Under the pieces are notes generated by a model. The model had not been told where the DNA came from and made no database searches. It worked only from the letters and a program-made list of their open reading frames with translations. This document shows, in pieces, positions 1 to 9,556 of a stretch of DNA of 64,000 nt; positions within the stretch are counted from its first letter, which is position 1, and each line of letters begins with the position of its first letter. Source of the stretch: an uncultured Paraglaciecola sp. (lineage in GTDB: Bacteria > Pseudomonadota > Gammaproteobacteria > Enterobacterales > Alteromonadaceae); the NCBI RefSeq assembly GCF_937123705.1, contig NZ_CAKZKO010000038.1, forward strand, positions 124,001 to 188,000, given 5' to 3'. The translations under genes and the position numbers were made by a program.

Positions 1-1
1 T

Positions 2-163
2 GGTGTTTGGCTAAAGGTTATCCATGAACAAATATACGGTGCCAGCGAAGATATAGCCCAATTGATTCAGGCTAATGTGGCAATAGATGCGCACTTAAGC
101 GGAACCGTTAGTGGCTGCCTAGTCATTTTGTTTTATATTTTCAATAGAAGAACAGCAAAATAA
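2..163 (+). CDS. C-terminal fragment of a rhomboid-family (rhombosortase-like) protease, partial
   Basis: An open frame enters from the left edge and ends at TAA 161-163, giving about 53 residues. It contains the segment VAIDAHLSGTVSG followed by a hydrophobic stretch and a basic tail (FNRRTAK). An AH-x-x-G in a late membrane helix is how the catalytic histidine of rhomboid-type intramembrane proteases looks, and VA-x-x-AHL-x-G is the form I associate with rhombosortases, which process GlyGly-CTERM proteins. The catalytic serine region would lie outside the window. The family call rests on one short motif, so it is moderate. The gene converges on the S9 peptidase at 220-2700. Confidence 0.45.
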   Translation, partial: GVWLKVIHEQIYGASEDIAQLIQANVAIDAHLSGTVSGCLVILFYIFNRRTAK

Positions 164-164
164 A

Positions 165-199
165 GTGCTTAGGTTGTGGTAAGCCATAACGTAAAGCAC
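165..199 (-). terminator. Hairpin terminator between convergent genes
   Basis: GTGCTT (165-170) pairs with AAGCAC (194-199), and GTTGTGG (173-179) pairs with CCATAAC (184-190, one G-U), around a TAAG loop. Read on the minus strand the stem is followed by a T-rich stretch, so it fits termination of the S9 peptidase operon. It may also serve the rhomboid fragment on the plus strand. Confidence 0.55.
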
Positions 200-219
200 C
201 TTATTAACGATAAAAACAA

Positions 220-2700
220 TTACAGGTTAGTCTCAAATAACTTGTAGATCCTGCGATACTCATCAAGCCAAGAACTAGGCTGCACGAAGCCATGTGATTC
301 CACTGGATAAATAGCTGTTTCGAAGTCCTGTTTCTCGAGCTCAATTAATCGTTGCACTAATCTCACTACATCAACAAAGAACACATTGTTGTCGACCATC
401 GGGGCGTTGATCAGTAAAGGCTTTTGCAAACCTTCGGCAAAATAGATAGGTGAACTTTTTTCGTAAGCAATAGGGTCAACATCAGGTGTGTTTAGGATGT
501 TAGAGGTATAACCATGATTATAGTGTGCCCAATCACTAACAGGCCTAAGTGCGGCTCCCGCTTGAAATAACTCAGGTGCGTTAAATAGCGCCATAAAAGT
601 CATAAAGCCGCCATAGGAGCCACCATAAGTGCCGATTCTTTGTGGATCAACATCTAGGTTTTTAACCAACCAATTCACTCCATCTTGTAAGTCTTGAATT
701 TCAGGAGTGCCCATCTGTCGATAAATAGCGGTTCGCCAGTCTCGGCCATATCCCGCCGACGCGCGGTAGTCCATATCAAGTACTACATAGCCTTGTTGGG
801 TAAGCATATTATTAAACATAAATTCCCTAAAATAACCCGACCATCCGAGGTGAGAGTTCTGTAAGTACCCTGCCCCGTGATTAAATACTACGGCTTTGTA
901 TGTTTCGCCCGCCTGCATCTCTCTGGGTGAATATACCCGAGAATATATCGGTTGCTGGCTGTGCGAAGATTTTATTGGGACTATATCGGGCGCCAGCCAA
1001 TTAATATCTAAAAACGCCTGACTCGTGGTATGAGTCAGTTGTATTGGCGTAGGACTGTCCACTGACTGCAAAAATAACTCAGGTGGTCGAGTTAAACTTG
1101 AATGGGTCAATAATAACGACTGTTCATCAGGACTTAATTGATAATCCGTCATAGCATTTAGTTGGGTGATTTCTTCCAATGAATTGTCAGCTAAGGCAAC
1201 GCGGTAGATCTCGTATATGCCGGGATGTTTTTTATTTCCCTTGAAATACATGTATCGATCATTAGCCGTTAATGTCAACGCATTCACTTCAAATTGACCT
1301 GATGTAACAGCTCTTGCTTGACCATTTAAAGGTTTAACATAAAGGTGTGAAAAGCCACTTTCTTCAGATAAATAAAACAGTTCATCGCTATAATTTAACC
1401 AGCCAAAGCTGTTGAACTTGTAATTTACCCAAGCGTCATCGTGTAATCTATGTTGTGAAACTAAGGTCGCTTTGGCGGTATTGATCGTTGCCAGCCACCT
1501 ATCTTTGTTGTCCCATGCTTCGAGCATTATGGCAACCCGATTACCCTTGTTATGCCATTGAATAGCACCTTGAGCCCCTTGCATAAGGCTAATATTTCTA
1601 GGCAAACGATTGGCTGTATATTGTTCTCCCTTTGCTAACGCGTTTTCCCTTTTTACTGCTTCTAGAACGTCTTCGTTATACCCTGGTAAACTGGTATAGC
1701 TGAGTTGTTTTTGAGTGCGGCCAACAAGATCAAGTAACCAAATATTGTGCTGCACGGGTGTTACATCAGCCACTCGGCGGCGCACTTCGTTACTGGCAAT
1801 TCTTCCATCTTGGTTTATGTAGTTAGGCATAATATCACTGTCATCACGTTGACTAGTGATTTTTTGCTCTACCAGCACTAACCATTTTGCGTTTGGTGAT
1901 AAACTGACGTCTACCGTTTTATGGTCTTCAGAAAAGTAAAAATCGCTAGGTGACAAAGTACTATTTTGTATTGAAAGTTGCTGTTTTCTCTGAAAACGCT
2001 GTGTTTTTTGCTGGCGTTTTAATGCCACCACTTCAATTAATTGTTGCTGTTGCTCCGCTATATAATCCTTAGGCTTTTGGTTCGCTGTCGGTTTTTCGGC
2101 AAACTGCCAGCTTACCAGTTGTTCATATACGCCATGCTCTGGGTGTATGGCATAAATTGCATTGCCAATTTGAAAACTTAAACGGCCATCATGTAAAAAT
2201 AATAATTTGGATGGTTTTCTATTGTCTTTAGTAAGTTGTTTAACTTTTTTGCTGGTCAGATCCTTAACAAAAATATTACCTTCGAACACCCATGCAGCGA
2301 TGTTTCTAGTTTGATTCAGAACACGTTTTTTATAGGCGTGAAGGTGTAACTGTGACAATTCAACCTTTTTACCATTCCCTTCTTGTTCTAAGGATTTATG
2401 CCATAAGTCAGTCAACGGTGAGCCGAGCTGTTTTTGTTGATAATAGACATTCTGGTTGTCGTCCCCCCAATAGGCAGCACTTGGTTGACGCCCCATCCAA
2501 TCGGGATCCGCCATAATCTTCTCTAAGGTCAATAACGTTGACTTAGCATTATTGGATACCTGCTGTACCGCCTTTATAATGCTCGGCTTTACTGTTTGAT
2601 CTTGGCTAACCATAGGATCAGCCGTTTTTGTTGCCGAACAGGCAAAAAGTATAGAGGTGGCGCTGGCGAGTAATATGCCGTTTGTATTCAGTTTGAACAT
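220..2700 (-). CDS. S9 (prolyl oligopeptidase/DPP4-type) peptidase lipoprotein
   Basis: 826-residue serine peptidase. The N-terminus is a lipoprotein signal with lipobox L-F-A-C (Cys about 21), so it is likely anchored to an envelope membrane. Residues about 50-570 are a DPP4-like beta-propeller region, followed by the alpha/beta-hydrolase catalytic domain. The triad is visible: GGSYGG with Ser695, Asp770 in APMVDNN, and His803 in VESHGF. The family cleaves short proline- or alanine-containing peptides. It is the last gene of a minus-strand group with a MipA-like protein and a TonB-dependent receptor (39 bp behind MipA), which suggests hydrolysis of peptides imported or bound by the receptor. 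That link is inference. A terminator-like hairpin follows the stop. Confidence 0.93.
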   Translation of the reverse strand: MFKLNTNGILLASATSILFACSATKTADPMVSQDQTVKPSIIKAVQQVSNNAKSTLLTLEKIMADPDWMGRQPSAAYWGDDNQNVYYQQKQLGSPLTDLWHKSLEQEGNGKKVELSQLHLHAYKKRVLNQTRNIAAWVFEGNIFVKDLTSKKVKQLTKDNRKPSKLLFLHDGRLSFQIGNAIYAIHPEHGVYEQLVSWQFAEKPTANQKPKDYIAEQQQQLIEVVALKRQQKTQRFQRKQQLSIQNSTLSPSDFYFSEDHKTVDVSLSPNAKWLVLVEQKITSQRDDSDIMPNYINQDGRIASNEVRRRVADVTPVQHNIWLLDLVGRTQKQLSYTSLPGYNEDVLEAVKRENALAKGEQYTANRLPRNISLMQGAQGAIQWHNKGNRVAIMLEAWDNKDRWLATINTAKATLVSQHRLHDDAWVNYKFNSFGWLNYSDELFYLSEESGFSHLYVKPLNGQARAVTSGQFEVNALTLTANDRYMYFKGNKKHPGIYEIYRVALADNSLEEITQLNAMTDYQLSPDEQSLLLTHSSLTRPPELFLQSVDSPTPIQLTHTTSQAFLDINWLAPDIVPIKSSHSQQPIYSRVYSPREMQAGETYKAVVFNHGAGYLQNSHLGWSGYFREFMFNNMLTQQGYVVLDMDYRASAGYGRDWRTAIYRQMGTPEIQDLQDGVNWLVKNLDVDPQRIGTYGGSYGGFMTFMALFNAPELFQAGAALRPVSDWAHYNHGYTSNILNTPDVDPIAYEKSSPIYFAEGLQKPLLINAPMVDNNVFFVDVVRLVQRLIELEKQDFETAIYPVESHGFVQPSSWLDEYRRIYKLFETNL

Positions 2701-2739
2701 GGAGAAACCTTAATGTAAATGTTCTGGCAGAAAGTGCGA

Positions 2740-3531
2740 TTAGAATTTATAGGAAAAACCACTCATAACAAAGTAGGGAGAGTTGCCAAGTGATATAGGC
2801 GATGCTTTGGCATCACCCAGTAGTGCGCTTTGGCGTAACATAGTGGTAATACTCCAGTGTTGATCGATAAAATACAACCCGACTAAAGAAACACCCACAT
2901 TTTTTAGACCACTTTTAGCTTCAAACAGCGGTAAATTAGAGGCCAGAGATTGTTGGTTACTGATACCATAAACTCCAGCAGCATGGTTAGAATTCATCCA
3001 ACTTAAGCTAGTACCAATAGATACAACTAGTTGCTGAGATATTCTATGTGAAAAACCGGCTGACAAAGAAGCAGTAAGACCGCCCACATCATCGCTAAAA
3101 TCGCGATTCGCCTTGAAACCTAAACGAAATGGGCCAAAGGATTTGTTAATAGCCATCCCAGCGGTTATCGAGGAGTCAATATCCCCTACACCTCTAAGAT
3201 ATAATGCATCATTCTCGTTCCTGCCTCGAAAGTATCCAGTTGTGGCACTGAAACGCACCCCCTTAACGTTTGCAACTTCGTAACCAATTCCGTTTATGCC
3301 TCCGATAGTTAAGCGACCATAGCGAATATTTATAATAGGCAACACACGAATTTCGTTTTCTTTGGCACCGTCAAACTCGGGTAGTGAAGCAACACCTAAC
3401 CCAATAGTATATTGGGCTTGCGTAGGGGTATTTGCGGCTGCTTGCGCTAAAGTTTGACGGCTACATAAGGTGATGCTAACTAGCGCTAACAACTTTAACA
3501 AGGTTGAAATTGCTGATGGTTTAATCTTCAT
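2740..3531 (-). CDS. MipA/OmpV family outer-membrane protein
   Basis: 263 residues. A signal peptide ends near ALA-QA (about residue 30), and the C-terminus is F-S-Y-K-F, an aromatic outer-membrane beta-barrel ending. The pattern YTIGLGVASLPEFDGAKENE followed by short amphipathic strands is typical of MipA/OmpV proteins. In E. coli MipA links murein enzymes; other OmpV-like members form small barrels, and no substrate can be read here. It lies between the TonB-dependent receptor (58 bp upstream) and the S9 peptidase (39 bp downstream) on the same strand, so co-transcription is likely. Confidence 0.85.
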   Translation of the reverse strand: MKIKPSAISTLLKLLALVSITLCSRQTLAQAAANTPTQAQYTIGLGVASLPEFDGAKENEIRVLPIINIRYGRLTIGGINGIGYEVANVKGVRFSATTGYFRGRNENDALYLRGVGDIDSSITAGMAINKSFGPFRLGFKANRDFSDDVGGLTASLSAGFSHRISQQLVVSIGTSLSWMNSNHAAGVYGISNQQSLASNLPLFEAKSGLKNVGVSLVGLYFIDQHWSITTMLRQSALLGDAKASPISLGNSPYFVMSGFSYKF

Positions 3532-3589
3532 GGTATTTCCGGTAAGTAAAAGAGTGTGACTTTGTTCTTAGTAGTAATAAATAGTTCAA

Positions 3590-5698
3590 CTAGAATGTCA
3601 GGCTGAACCCTACAGACGGCATAATATCTAAGCCTTCTTCCTGTTCTTCTAACAATAATTCATCAGTAGATACGATATTTTTGTAATCAAGATCAATCGA
3701 AGTAGGACTTTTATATCCATAAGCATTCACCACTTCTAAAATCAGCAAGCCGTCTAGTCCCCAAAAATTTGTTTTTCGTTCAAATCGAATATCTAAACGG
3801 TGCGAGGGTGAAAACCGCTCGGAGAAAGGTTCGCTATAGATAGGTTGAAAATTATCTTCAAAATCGGGGTTTTGCTGAACACCGACTATAGGGGTATACA
3901 CTTGACCACTGCGCAACGTGAAATTAGCACCACCTTGCCATAAATCACTGATTTGATAATTAAATACCAAATTAAACACTAAAGGCGTGTCGGCAAAATA
4001 ATCGATTTTTTCACCACTAAGATCATTAGTACGCTCACTTTTTGAGTAACTCAGTGAAGCCCAACCGTACCAATTGTTGGATAAATTCTTATTAACTAAT
4101 AAATCAACCCCATAAGCCTGACCGCTTACGTCATCGCTGTATAACAAGGCGCTGTCTAGGTGAGACCCGTCTAACGCCAAAGGTAAGTTTTCCATAGACT
4201 TATAATAAGGTTCAATTGACCATTCCCAGTCGGTATCTATGGATTGACTAAAACTGACAGCGTAGTGATCGGCCTGTTGAGATTTTAGGCTGGGATTACC
4301 TATACCCGGCACCAGAATCGCCTTATCTTGCATCCGTGCATATTGCCCATATTTGACTGAAATTGTTTTGTCCTGCCCCATAAAGTAATGAAGCTGCATT
4401 CTCGGCAATACAAAATGGTCATCTAGATAAGTATTCCCTTGATAATGTACCCCAATTTCACTTTGCCAATCCTCACTAAGATCCCAAATATGATTGGCGC
4501 CTAGATAATACTGGTTGTAGTTTAACTCATATTCAACACTGACTTTTTCGCCCTTTTTTAATTCACAATCAGGATCAATTTCGGTGCAATTATACAAAAA
4601 GCCATAAAAAGATAATTGATTATTTATATGGTTAACACCCGCATCCAATACCACACTTTGTGCCTTTGATCGCTTATAGCGCCAACGCGCCTTGGCTATA
4701 TACTGATCGCTTACATCGTCTTGAAAAAATCCGTCATCTTCTACTTTGCCGTAATCGATACGCGTATCATTGTGTAATACGCCCACGCCTACTTTTAAAT
4801 GGCTGTTTTTTAGCTCATTATCCCATACCAGATGTTGACCGTTGAATTTACGATCATAGATCACATCGCCTACAAATTCTGGGGATTTAAGTGCCCAGTC
4901 GGAGTAGTCACTTATACCTGCTGCAAAAACATCTTCTGCTCCAGTAAATGAAAGAGTTAAACTATTATGCTTACCCAATTGCCAATACCATTTTCCTTGG
5001 TAGTCATGGTCATCGGGAGGATCGTTAATAGTAATACCCGTGAGTTCGCCGTCATCATCCTCTAACTCTTCACCCGTATCGAAAAATAAAGGTAAGGTAC
5101 TCTTACGAGCCGAGAAATAAAACGCACTATTTTCAGTTACTTGCCCTTCAAAAAATAAACCTGCTCTAAACATTGTGAGATCAACTGTTGTCTCAATGGG
5201 CTGAAATTTGGGTGATCTGAGAGACACGTCAAATACCGCCCCTGTAGCATTGGTAAAGCTAGGGTTAAACGCCGCGGTATATAAACGAAAATCTTGCACT
5301 ATATATTTACTAAAAATAGAGTTGCCGAAATCATGAAAGATATAACCCGTAGGCATAAAATCCACTTCAAAGCGGTTATCTTTTGGCGAGGAGCCTCGTA
5401 CCGCAGGTTCGCTCATTGAGCCGCCAGCCGGAATAACCCCAGGCAAGGCAAATATAGCCCTTAAAGGATCGCCACCGGCGCCTGGCATAGTGACTAATTT
5501 TTCAGTGTCTTCGGTAATGTTTGTCAACCCTTCGTATTTACGACTGATAACCTGCACATGCTCAATACTTTTATCGTCCGCTTCATCTTGTTTTTTTTCA
5601 GCACTTTGAGCAGCGCTGTAGAGAGGTAAACTAAGACCCATCATTAAAGCTGGAACCGCAAATTTGAAAGGGTTCTTTGTTGCAACGTATAGGTTCAT
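3590..5698 (-). CDS. TonB-dependent receptor
   Basis: 702-residue outer-membrane receptor. The signal peptide covers about residues 1-30 (cleavage near SAAQSA). A plug domain follows (EHVQVISRKYEG, DPLRAIFALPGV, EPAVRGSSPKDNRFEVD), then a barrel with repeated aromatic beta-strands ending in GFSLTF with terminal Phe. This is the energy-dependent import family. The substrate cannot be read from the protein, but the downstream S9 peptidase suggests peptides or a peptide-like compound. It is first in a minus-strand group with the MipA-like protein and the peptidase. A GbsR/MarR-type regulator gene lies 130 bp upstream on the same strand. Confidence 0.92.
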   Translation of the reverse strand: MNLYVATKNPFKFAVPALMMGLSLPLYSAAQSAEKKQDEADDKSIEHVQVISRKYEGLTNITEDTEKLVTMPGAGGDPLRAIFALPGVIPAGGSMSEPAVRGSSPKDNRFEVDFMPTGYIFHDFGNSIFSKYIVQDFRLYTAAFNPSFTNATGAVFDVSLRSPKFQPIETTVDLTMFRAGLFFEGQVTENSAFYFSARKSTLPLFFDTGEELEDDDGELTGITINDPPDDHDYQGKWYWQLGKHNSLTLSFTGAEDVFAAGISDYSDWALKSPEFVGDVIYDRKFNGQHLVWDNELKNSHLKVGVGVLHNDTRIDYGKVEDDGFFQDDVSDQYIAKARWRYKRSKAQSVVLDAGVNHINNQLSFYGFLYNCTEIDPDCELKKGEKVSVEYELNYNQYYLGANHIWDLSEDWQSEIGVHYQGNTYLDDHFVLPRMQLHYFMGQDKTISVKYGQYARMQDKAILVPGIGNPSLKSQQADHYAVSFSQSIDTDWEWSIEPYYKSMENLPLALDGSHLDSALLYSDDVSGQAYGVDLLVNKNLSNNWYGWASLSYSKSERTNDLSGEKIDYFADTPLVFNLVFNYQISDLWQGGANFTLRSGQVYTPIVGVQQNPDFEDNFQPIYSEPFSERFSPSHRLDIRFERKTNFWGLDGLLILEVVNAYGYKSPTSIDLDYKNIVSTDELLLEEQEEGLDIMPSVGFSLTF

Positions 5699-5827
5699 AA
5701 AATTTGCTCGTAAATGCTAAAGTTAAATGTCATGAGAGGCATGTCGTGACTCCCTAAAGAGTTAAATCATAAGGTTATGCAGCAACCCAAATTGCCTAAA
5801 ATATAATTTTGCTAGGACCAAAGGAAT

Positions 5828-6286
5828 TTACTCGCCTTGAAGTTTACCGATAAGTGCAGTTGTGCTCTTGAGATATTCGATATAGAACTCTTGTAGATCT
5901 TGTATTCTTGCTTGTGATTGCTGTAAGTCTTTAGGTAAGGCATCACGTGTTTTTTGTAAAATGCTGATGGATTTTTCCATCCTTTGAGATACGCCTTGCA
6001 ATAGTTTACTGTAGGGATCTTCAGCTAACTGAAAATAATCGCCCCGCTCCCCTTTTTTAGAAACACGCTCAATCACATGTAAGTTCTCTAACAAACGGGT
6101 GTTAGTGCTAATACTGCCCCGACTGACTTGCAAACGCTGGGCAATCTCACTGAAACTATAAGGACCAACCTCGACTACCAATAACCCCATGATTTTTCCG
6201 GCAATTCTGGGCATGCCATCACCTTGAGCAATCATGCCCATATCTTCAATCAACTGATTAATGATGTCGGTTTGAGTTTTTTTCAT
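5828..6286 (-). CDS. GbsR/MarR-type transcriptional regulator
   Basis: 152 residues. A winged helix-turn-helix is visible at about residues 43-80 (FSEIAQRLQVSRGSISTNTRLLENLHVIERV), followed by a long C-terminal helical region, as in GbsR-type relatives of MarR. These regulators are usually local repressors that respond to small ligands. The gene is divergent from the ABC/FtsX/HlyD export operon. The shared 165-bp intergenic region carries two near-identical palindromes, one ending 24 bp ahead of this start codon, which fits autoregulation and control of the exporter. It also lies directly upstream of the TonB receptor, so it could control that too. Confidence 0.8.
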   Translation of the reverse strand: MKKTQTDIINQLIEDMGMIAQGDGMPRIAGKIMGLLVVEVGPYSFSEIAQRLQVSRGSISTNTRLLENLHVIERVSKKGERGDYFQLAEDPYSKLLQGVSQRMEKSISILQKTRDALPKDLQQSQARIQDLQEFYIEYLKSTTALIGKLQGE

Positions 6287-6310
6287 AGCGTGAGTTTATA
6301 GGGTTTAATT

Positions 6311-6330
6311 TGTTCAGTCAAAATTAAACA
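6311..6330. promoter_or_regulatory. Candidate operator 1 of the GbsR/MarR regulator
   Basis: Reads TGTTCAG-TCAAAA-TTAAACA: imperfect 7-bp arms (5 of 7 paired) around spacer TCAAAA. It has the same spacer and nearly the same arms as the perfect site at 6374-6399, about 66 bp centre to centre. It sits just upstream of the regulator's start codon. Confidence 0.6.
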
Positions 6331-6373
6331 GAACGTAATTGATGACAGTCAACAAATCTACTACTAGTATATT

Positions 6374-6399
6374 TATTGTTTAGTCAAAACTAAACAATA
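6374..6399. promoter_or_regulatory. Candidate operator 2 of the GbsR/MarR regulator
   Basis: Perfect inverted repeat with 10-bp arms: TATTGTTTAG (6374-6383) and CTAAACAATA (6390-6399) around TCAAAA. It lies 52 bp ahead of the ABC ATPase start codon, in a position to cover the exporter promoter. It shares its core and spacer with the site at 6311-6330. Confidence 0.7.
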
Positions 6400-6451
6400 T
6401 GATAAGTTTATTGCAGAGTACCGATTTCGTAAATGATTAAAAGACCAAAAA

Positions 6452-7183
6452 ATGCACTTTGCACAATCTAAAAAACACACCCCTTGCGCTTTTTCAACCA
6501 AAGACTTAACTAAGATCTACGGTGAAGGTGAAACCGCTGTTCATGCTCTTCGAGGAGTTAATGTAGATATTCCTGCTGGCGAAATGGTGGTATTACTTGG
6601 CCCTTCTGGTAGCGGGAAATCCACACTTTTGAATATTCTTGGTGGGCTAGATAGTGCCAGCAGTGGCCAAGCCTTTTTTGAAGAACAAGAACTCACACAA
6701 TTTAGTAGCGCACAATTAACTCAATATCGTCGAGATCATATTGGCTTTGTTTTCCAGTTTTATAACCTGATGCCCAGTTTAACCGCTAAAGAAAACATCG
6801 AACTGGTCACCGAAATTGCTACTAATCCACTTGATGCCAGTGATGCTCTGGACTTAGTCGGCCTTAAAGATCGCGGCAGCCATTTTCCATCTCAGTTATC
6901 CGGTGGTGAACAACAAAGAGTGGCCATTGCCCGGGCTATTGCTAAACAACCTCAAGTACTTTTTTGCGACGAGCCCACAGGGGCTTTAGACAGCACCACA
7001 GGGCGATCCGTGTTGAAAGTGTTGCAAAATGTCAATCAAGAACTTGGCTCTACCGTTATGATAGTCACTCACGCCGCCAATACTGCCCGCATGGCCGATA
7101 AAGTGATTCATTTTGCCGATGGTGATATTAAAGAGATCATTCAAAATACCGATAAGCTGGCTGCTGAGCAAATTGAATGGTAA
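6452..7183 (+). CDS. ABC transporter ATP-binding protein (MacB/LolD type)
   Basis: 243 residues. Walker A is GPSGSGKST at residues 50-58, the signature [14 protein letters not shown] starts at 149, and Walker B VLFCDEP is at 169-175 followed by TGALD. These are hallmarks of the small ATPases that partner FtsX-type permeases. It powers the permease encoded next, whose start overlaps this stop by 7 bp. With the HlyD-type adaptor that follows it makes an ATPase-permease-adaptor export set of MacAB character. Substrate unknown. Expression is probably governed by the divergent GbsR/MarR regulator. Confidence 0.93.
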   Translation: MHFAQSKKHTPCAFSTKDLTKIYGEGETAVHALRGVNVDIPAGEMVVLLGPSGSGKSTLLNILGGLDSASSGQAFFEEQELTQFSSAQLTQYRRDHIGFVFQFYNLMPSLTAKENIELVTEIATNPLDASDALDLVGLKDRGSHFPSQLSGGEQQRVAIARAIAKQPQVLFCDEPTGALDSTTGRSVLKVLQNVNQELGSTVMIVTHAANTARMADKVIHFADGDIKEIIQNTDKLAAEQIEW

Positions 7184-9543
7184 GCCCCTTAGATAGAAAG
7201 CTGTTGCGCGACTTATGGCGTATGAAAGGTCAAGCTATCGCCATTGGTTTGGTAATATCTCTTGGAGTATTACTATTGGTAATGATGGACGGCTTAGTTA
7301 ATACCTTAGATGAAACCCGCGAAGCCTATTATCAGCGTTATCGATTAGCCGACGTATTTATTCCGGTAAAACGTGCCCCCAATACCTTATTAAAGGCCAT
7401 CAAAGATATTGAAAACGTCAAAGCCGTTGAAGGCCGTATTACTGGCGACGCCTTAGTTGATTTAGATGGCGTTGCTTTACCACTTCGTGCCAAAGCCATA
7501 TCACTACCTGATGTCGGCACCCCTCAACTTAATAATATTCGCCTAAAAAGCGGACGTTATATCGATAGCCGACACCCTCAAGAAATATTGATTTTAGACA
7601 GTTTTGCCAAGGCTCGAAATCTACAGTTAAACGACCAACTTACTATGACCATGAACGGCAAACGCTGGGATTTTACTATTGTGGGTATGGCCCAGTCGCC
7701 TGAGTTTTTATATATCACCGCCCCAGGTGAAATGGTCCCTGATGACGGCCGCTTTGCGGTGTTTTGGATAAGTTATACCGCCCTCGAAGCGGCTTATGAT
7801 ATGAAAGGTGCATTTAATGAAGCGCTGTTGTCCTTATCTTCAGGCGCAAAATTACCCGCCGTACTAGAGCATGCCGATCGTATTGTTGAAAACTATGGTG
7901 GATTTGGGGCATATGGTGTAGAAGATTTACAATCAAACCGTTTTGTTTCTGAAGAAATCAGCGGTTTACGCGCCTCATCTACCGGTGTGCCACCTATTTT
8001 TATGGGCGTAGCGGCATTTTTGTTGTACATAGTGGTATCGCGATTAGTGCAGTCAGAAAGAGAGCAGATTGGCTTACTTAAAGCATTTGGTTATTCTGGC
8101 ATTGAAATTGGTATTCATTATTTAAAATTTGTGCTCATAATTGCCTGTGGCGGAGCCATAGCAGGCAGCGTATTCGGCGTGCTGGCGGGTAAAAGCCTAG
8201 CGGCCTATTATCAGAATTTTTTTAAATTTCCCTTTATCGTATTTCAGGTCAACCCCCAAGTATTTGTGGCAGGTTTTTTGGTCAGCATTTTCACCGCGTC
8301 AGTGGGCGGGTTATTCGTTCTTAGAAAGGTATTTGCATTAACGCCCGCCGATTCAATGCGCCCTGAAATACCCCCAGATTACAGCCATTCTGGTAGTTTG
8401 CTAAGGCGCTTCGATTTTTTATTTGAACAGTCTATCCGCATGGTATTGCGCGGTATCATTCGCCAGCCTGGACGTATGTTTGGTGCCGTTATTGGCATAG
8501 CAACCGGCATGGGCTTGTCTGTAGGTATGATCACTGTGCTAGTAGGCTTTGATGACACTATAGACTTAACGTTTAGTGTGCTCGATAGAAGCGATGCCAC
8601 AGTTTTCTTTACTCATCCTATTAGCAATACAGCTGTGTATGAATTACAAAATATTTCAGGGGTACAGCATGTGGAGCCTTTTCGTAGTGTTTCGGTTATC
8701 TTTAAGAACGGTCGAGAGAGCTACCGAGGAGCCATAAGCGGCTTGACAGAAAATCCTCAGTTGTATCGCGCACTTAATAGTGAATTTGAAGCTATCCCAC
8801 TGTCAAATAGAGGTATAGTTATAGGCACGCCTTTGGCCAATATATTAAAAATTGGACCCGGTGATATGCTCACCATAGATGTACGAGAAGGCAGAAGACC
8901 AACATTGAATGTACCTGTAATGGGCGTATCCAAAACTCTGTTAGGCTCCCCCACCTACATGGATATGGATCGTTTAAATCGACTACTAAAAGAGCCCAAC
9001 ACTGTAAGCGGTGTGTACTTATCCATTGATGACAAGCAAAGCAGTGAGGTCTATCAAGCCATAAAACAAATGCCTGCCGTAATGGGCATGACACTAAAAC
9101 AGGATAGCCAACAAGCCTTTGCAAAATTAATGGACAGCGGTGCCGGGGCCATGCGTTACGTGATGGCCTTAATTGCCGGAGTCATCACCTTTGGTATTGT
9201 ATATAACACCGCGCGCATTGCCTTTGCAGAGCGGGAACGAGATTTAGCCAGTTTACGGGTAATAGGCTTTACAAAGAGCGAAACGGCCTTTGTACTGCTG
9301 GGCGAGTTAGGAACTGTCACACTAGCGGCTTTGCCTTTGGGATCTGCAGTGGGCTATTTTTTATCTATTTTAATTTCAAAGGGTTACAGCACCGATATTT
9401 ATCAAATTCCTGCTACATTTTCACCTCAAAGTTATGCCATTGCGAGTATTGCGGTATTACTTGCCGCTATAGTGTCGGGCTACTTAATCAAACGTGACAT
9501 CGACCAAGTGGACTTGGTTGCTGCGCTAAAATCTAAACAATAA
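7177..9543 (+). CDS. FtsX-like ABC transporter permease (duplicated FtsX domains)
   Basis: 788 residues. There is an N-terminal membrane helix (residues about 17-37) and a large periplasmic region. Helices then cluster near 270-390 (first FtsX domain: GVAAFLLYIVVSRLVQSEREQIGLLKAFGYS), 430-460, and near 665-775 (second FtsX domain: IAFAERERDLASLRVIGF). The repeated phrase of a helix followed by ERE-x-x-x-L-x-x-x-GF/Y is the FtsX permease signature. Two FtsX domains in one chain is the arrangement of DevC/YbjZ-like exporters. It overlaps the ATPase gene by 7 bp and precedes the HlyD adaptor by 13 bp. Confidence 0.9.
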   Translation: MVSPLDRKLLRDLWRMKGQAIAIGLVISLGVLLLVMMDGLVNTLDETREAYYQRYRLADVFIPVKRAPNTLLKAIKDIENVKAVEGRITGDALVDLDGVALPLRAKAISLPDVGTPQLNNIRLKSGRYIDSRHPQEILILDSFAKARNLQLNDQLTMTMNGKRWDFTIVGMAQSPEFLYITAPGEMVPDDGRFAVFWISYTALEAAYDMKGAFNEALLSLSSGAKLPAVLEHADRIVENYGGFGAYGVEDLQSNRFVSEEISGLRASSTGVPPIFMGVAAFLLYIVVSRLVQSEREQIGLLKAFGYSGIEIGIHYLKFVLIIACGGAIAGSVFGVLAGKSLAAYYQNFFKFPFIVFQVNPQVFVAGFLVSIFTASVGGLFVLRKVFALTPADSMRPEIPPDYSHSGSLLRRFDFLFEQSIRMVLRGIIRQPGRMFGAVIGIATGMGLSVGMITVLVGFDDTIDLTFSVLDRSDATVFFTHPISNTAVYELQNISGVQHVEPFRSVSVIFKNGRESYRGAISGLTENPQLYRALNSEFEAIPLSNRGIVIGTPLANILKIGPGDMLTIDVREGRRPTLNVPVMGVSKTLLGSPTYMDMDRLNRLLKEPNTVSGVYLSIDDKQSSEVYQAIKQMPAVMGMTLKQDSQQAFAKLMDSGAGAMRYVMALIAGVITFGIVYNTARIAFAERERDLASLRVIGFTKSETAFVLLGELGTVTLAALPLGSAVGYFLSILISKGYSTDIYQIPATFSPQSYAIASIAVLLAAIVSGYLIKRDIDQVDLVAALKSKQ

Positions 9544-9556
9544 GGTTACAAAAACA

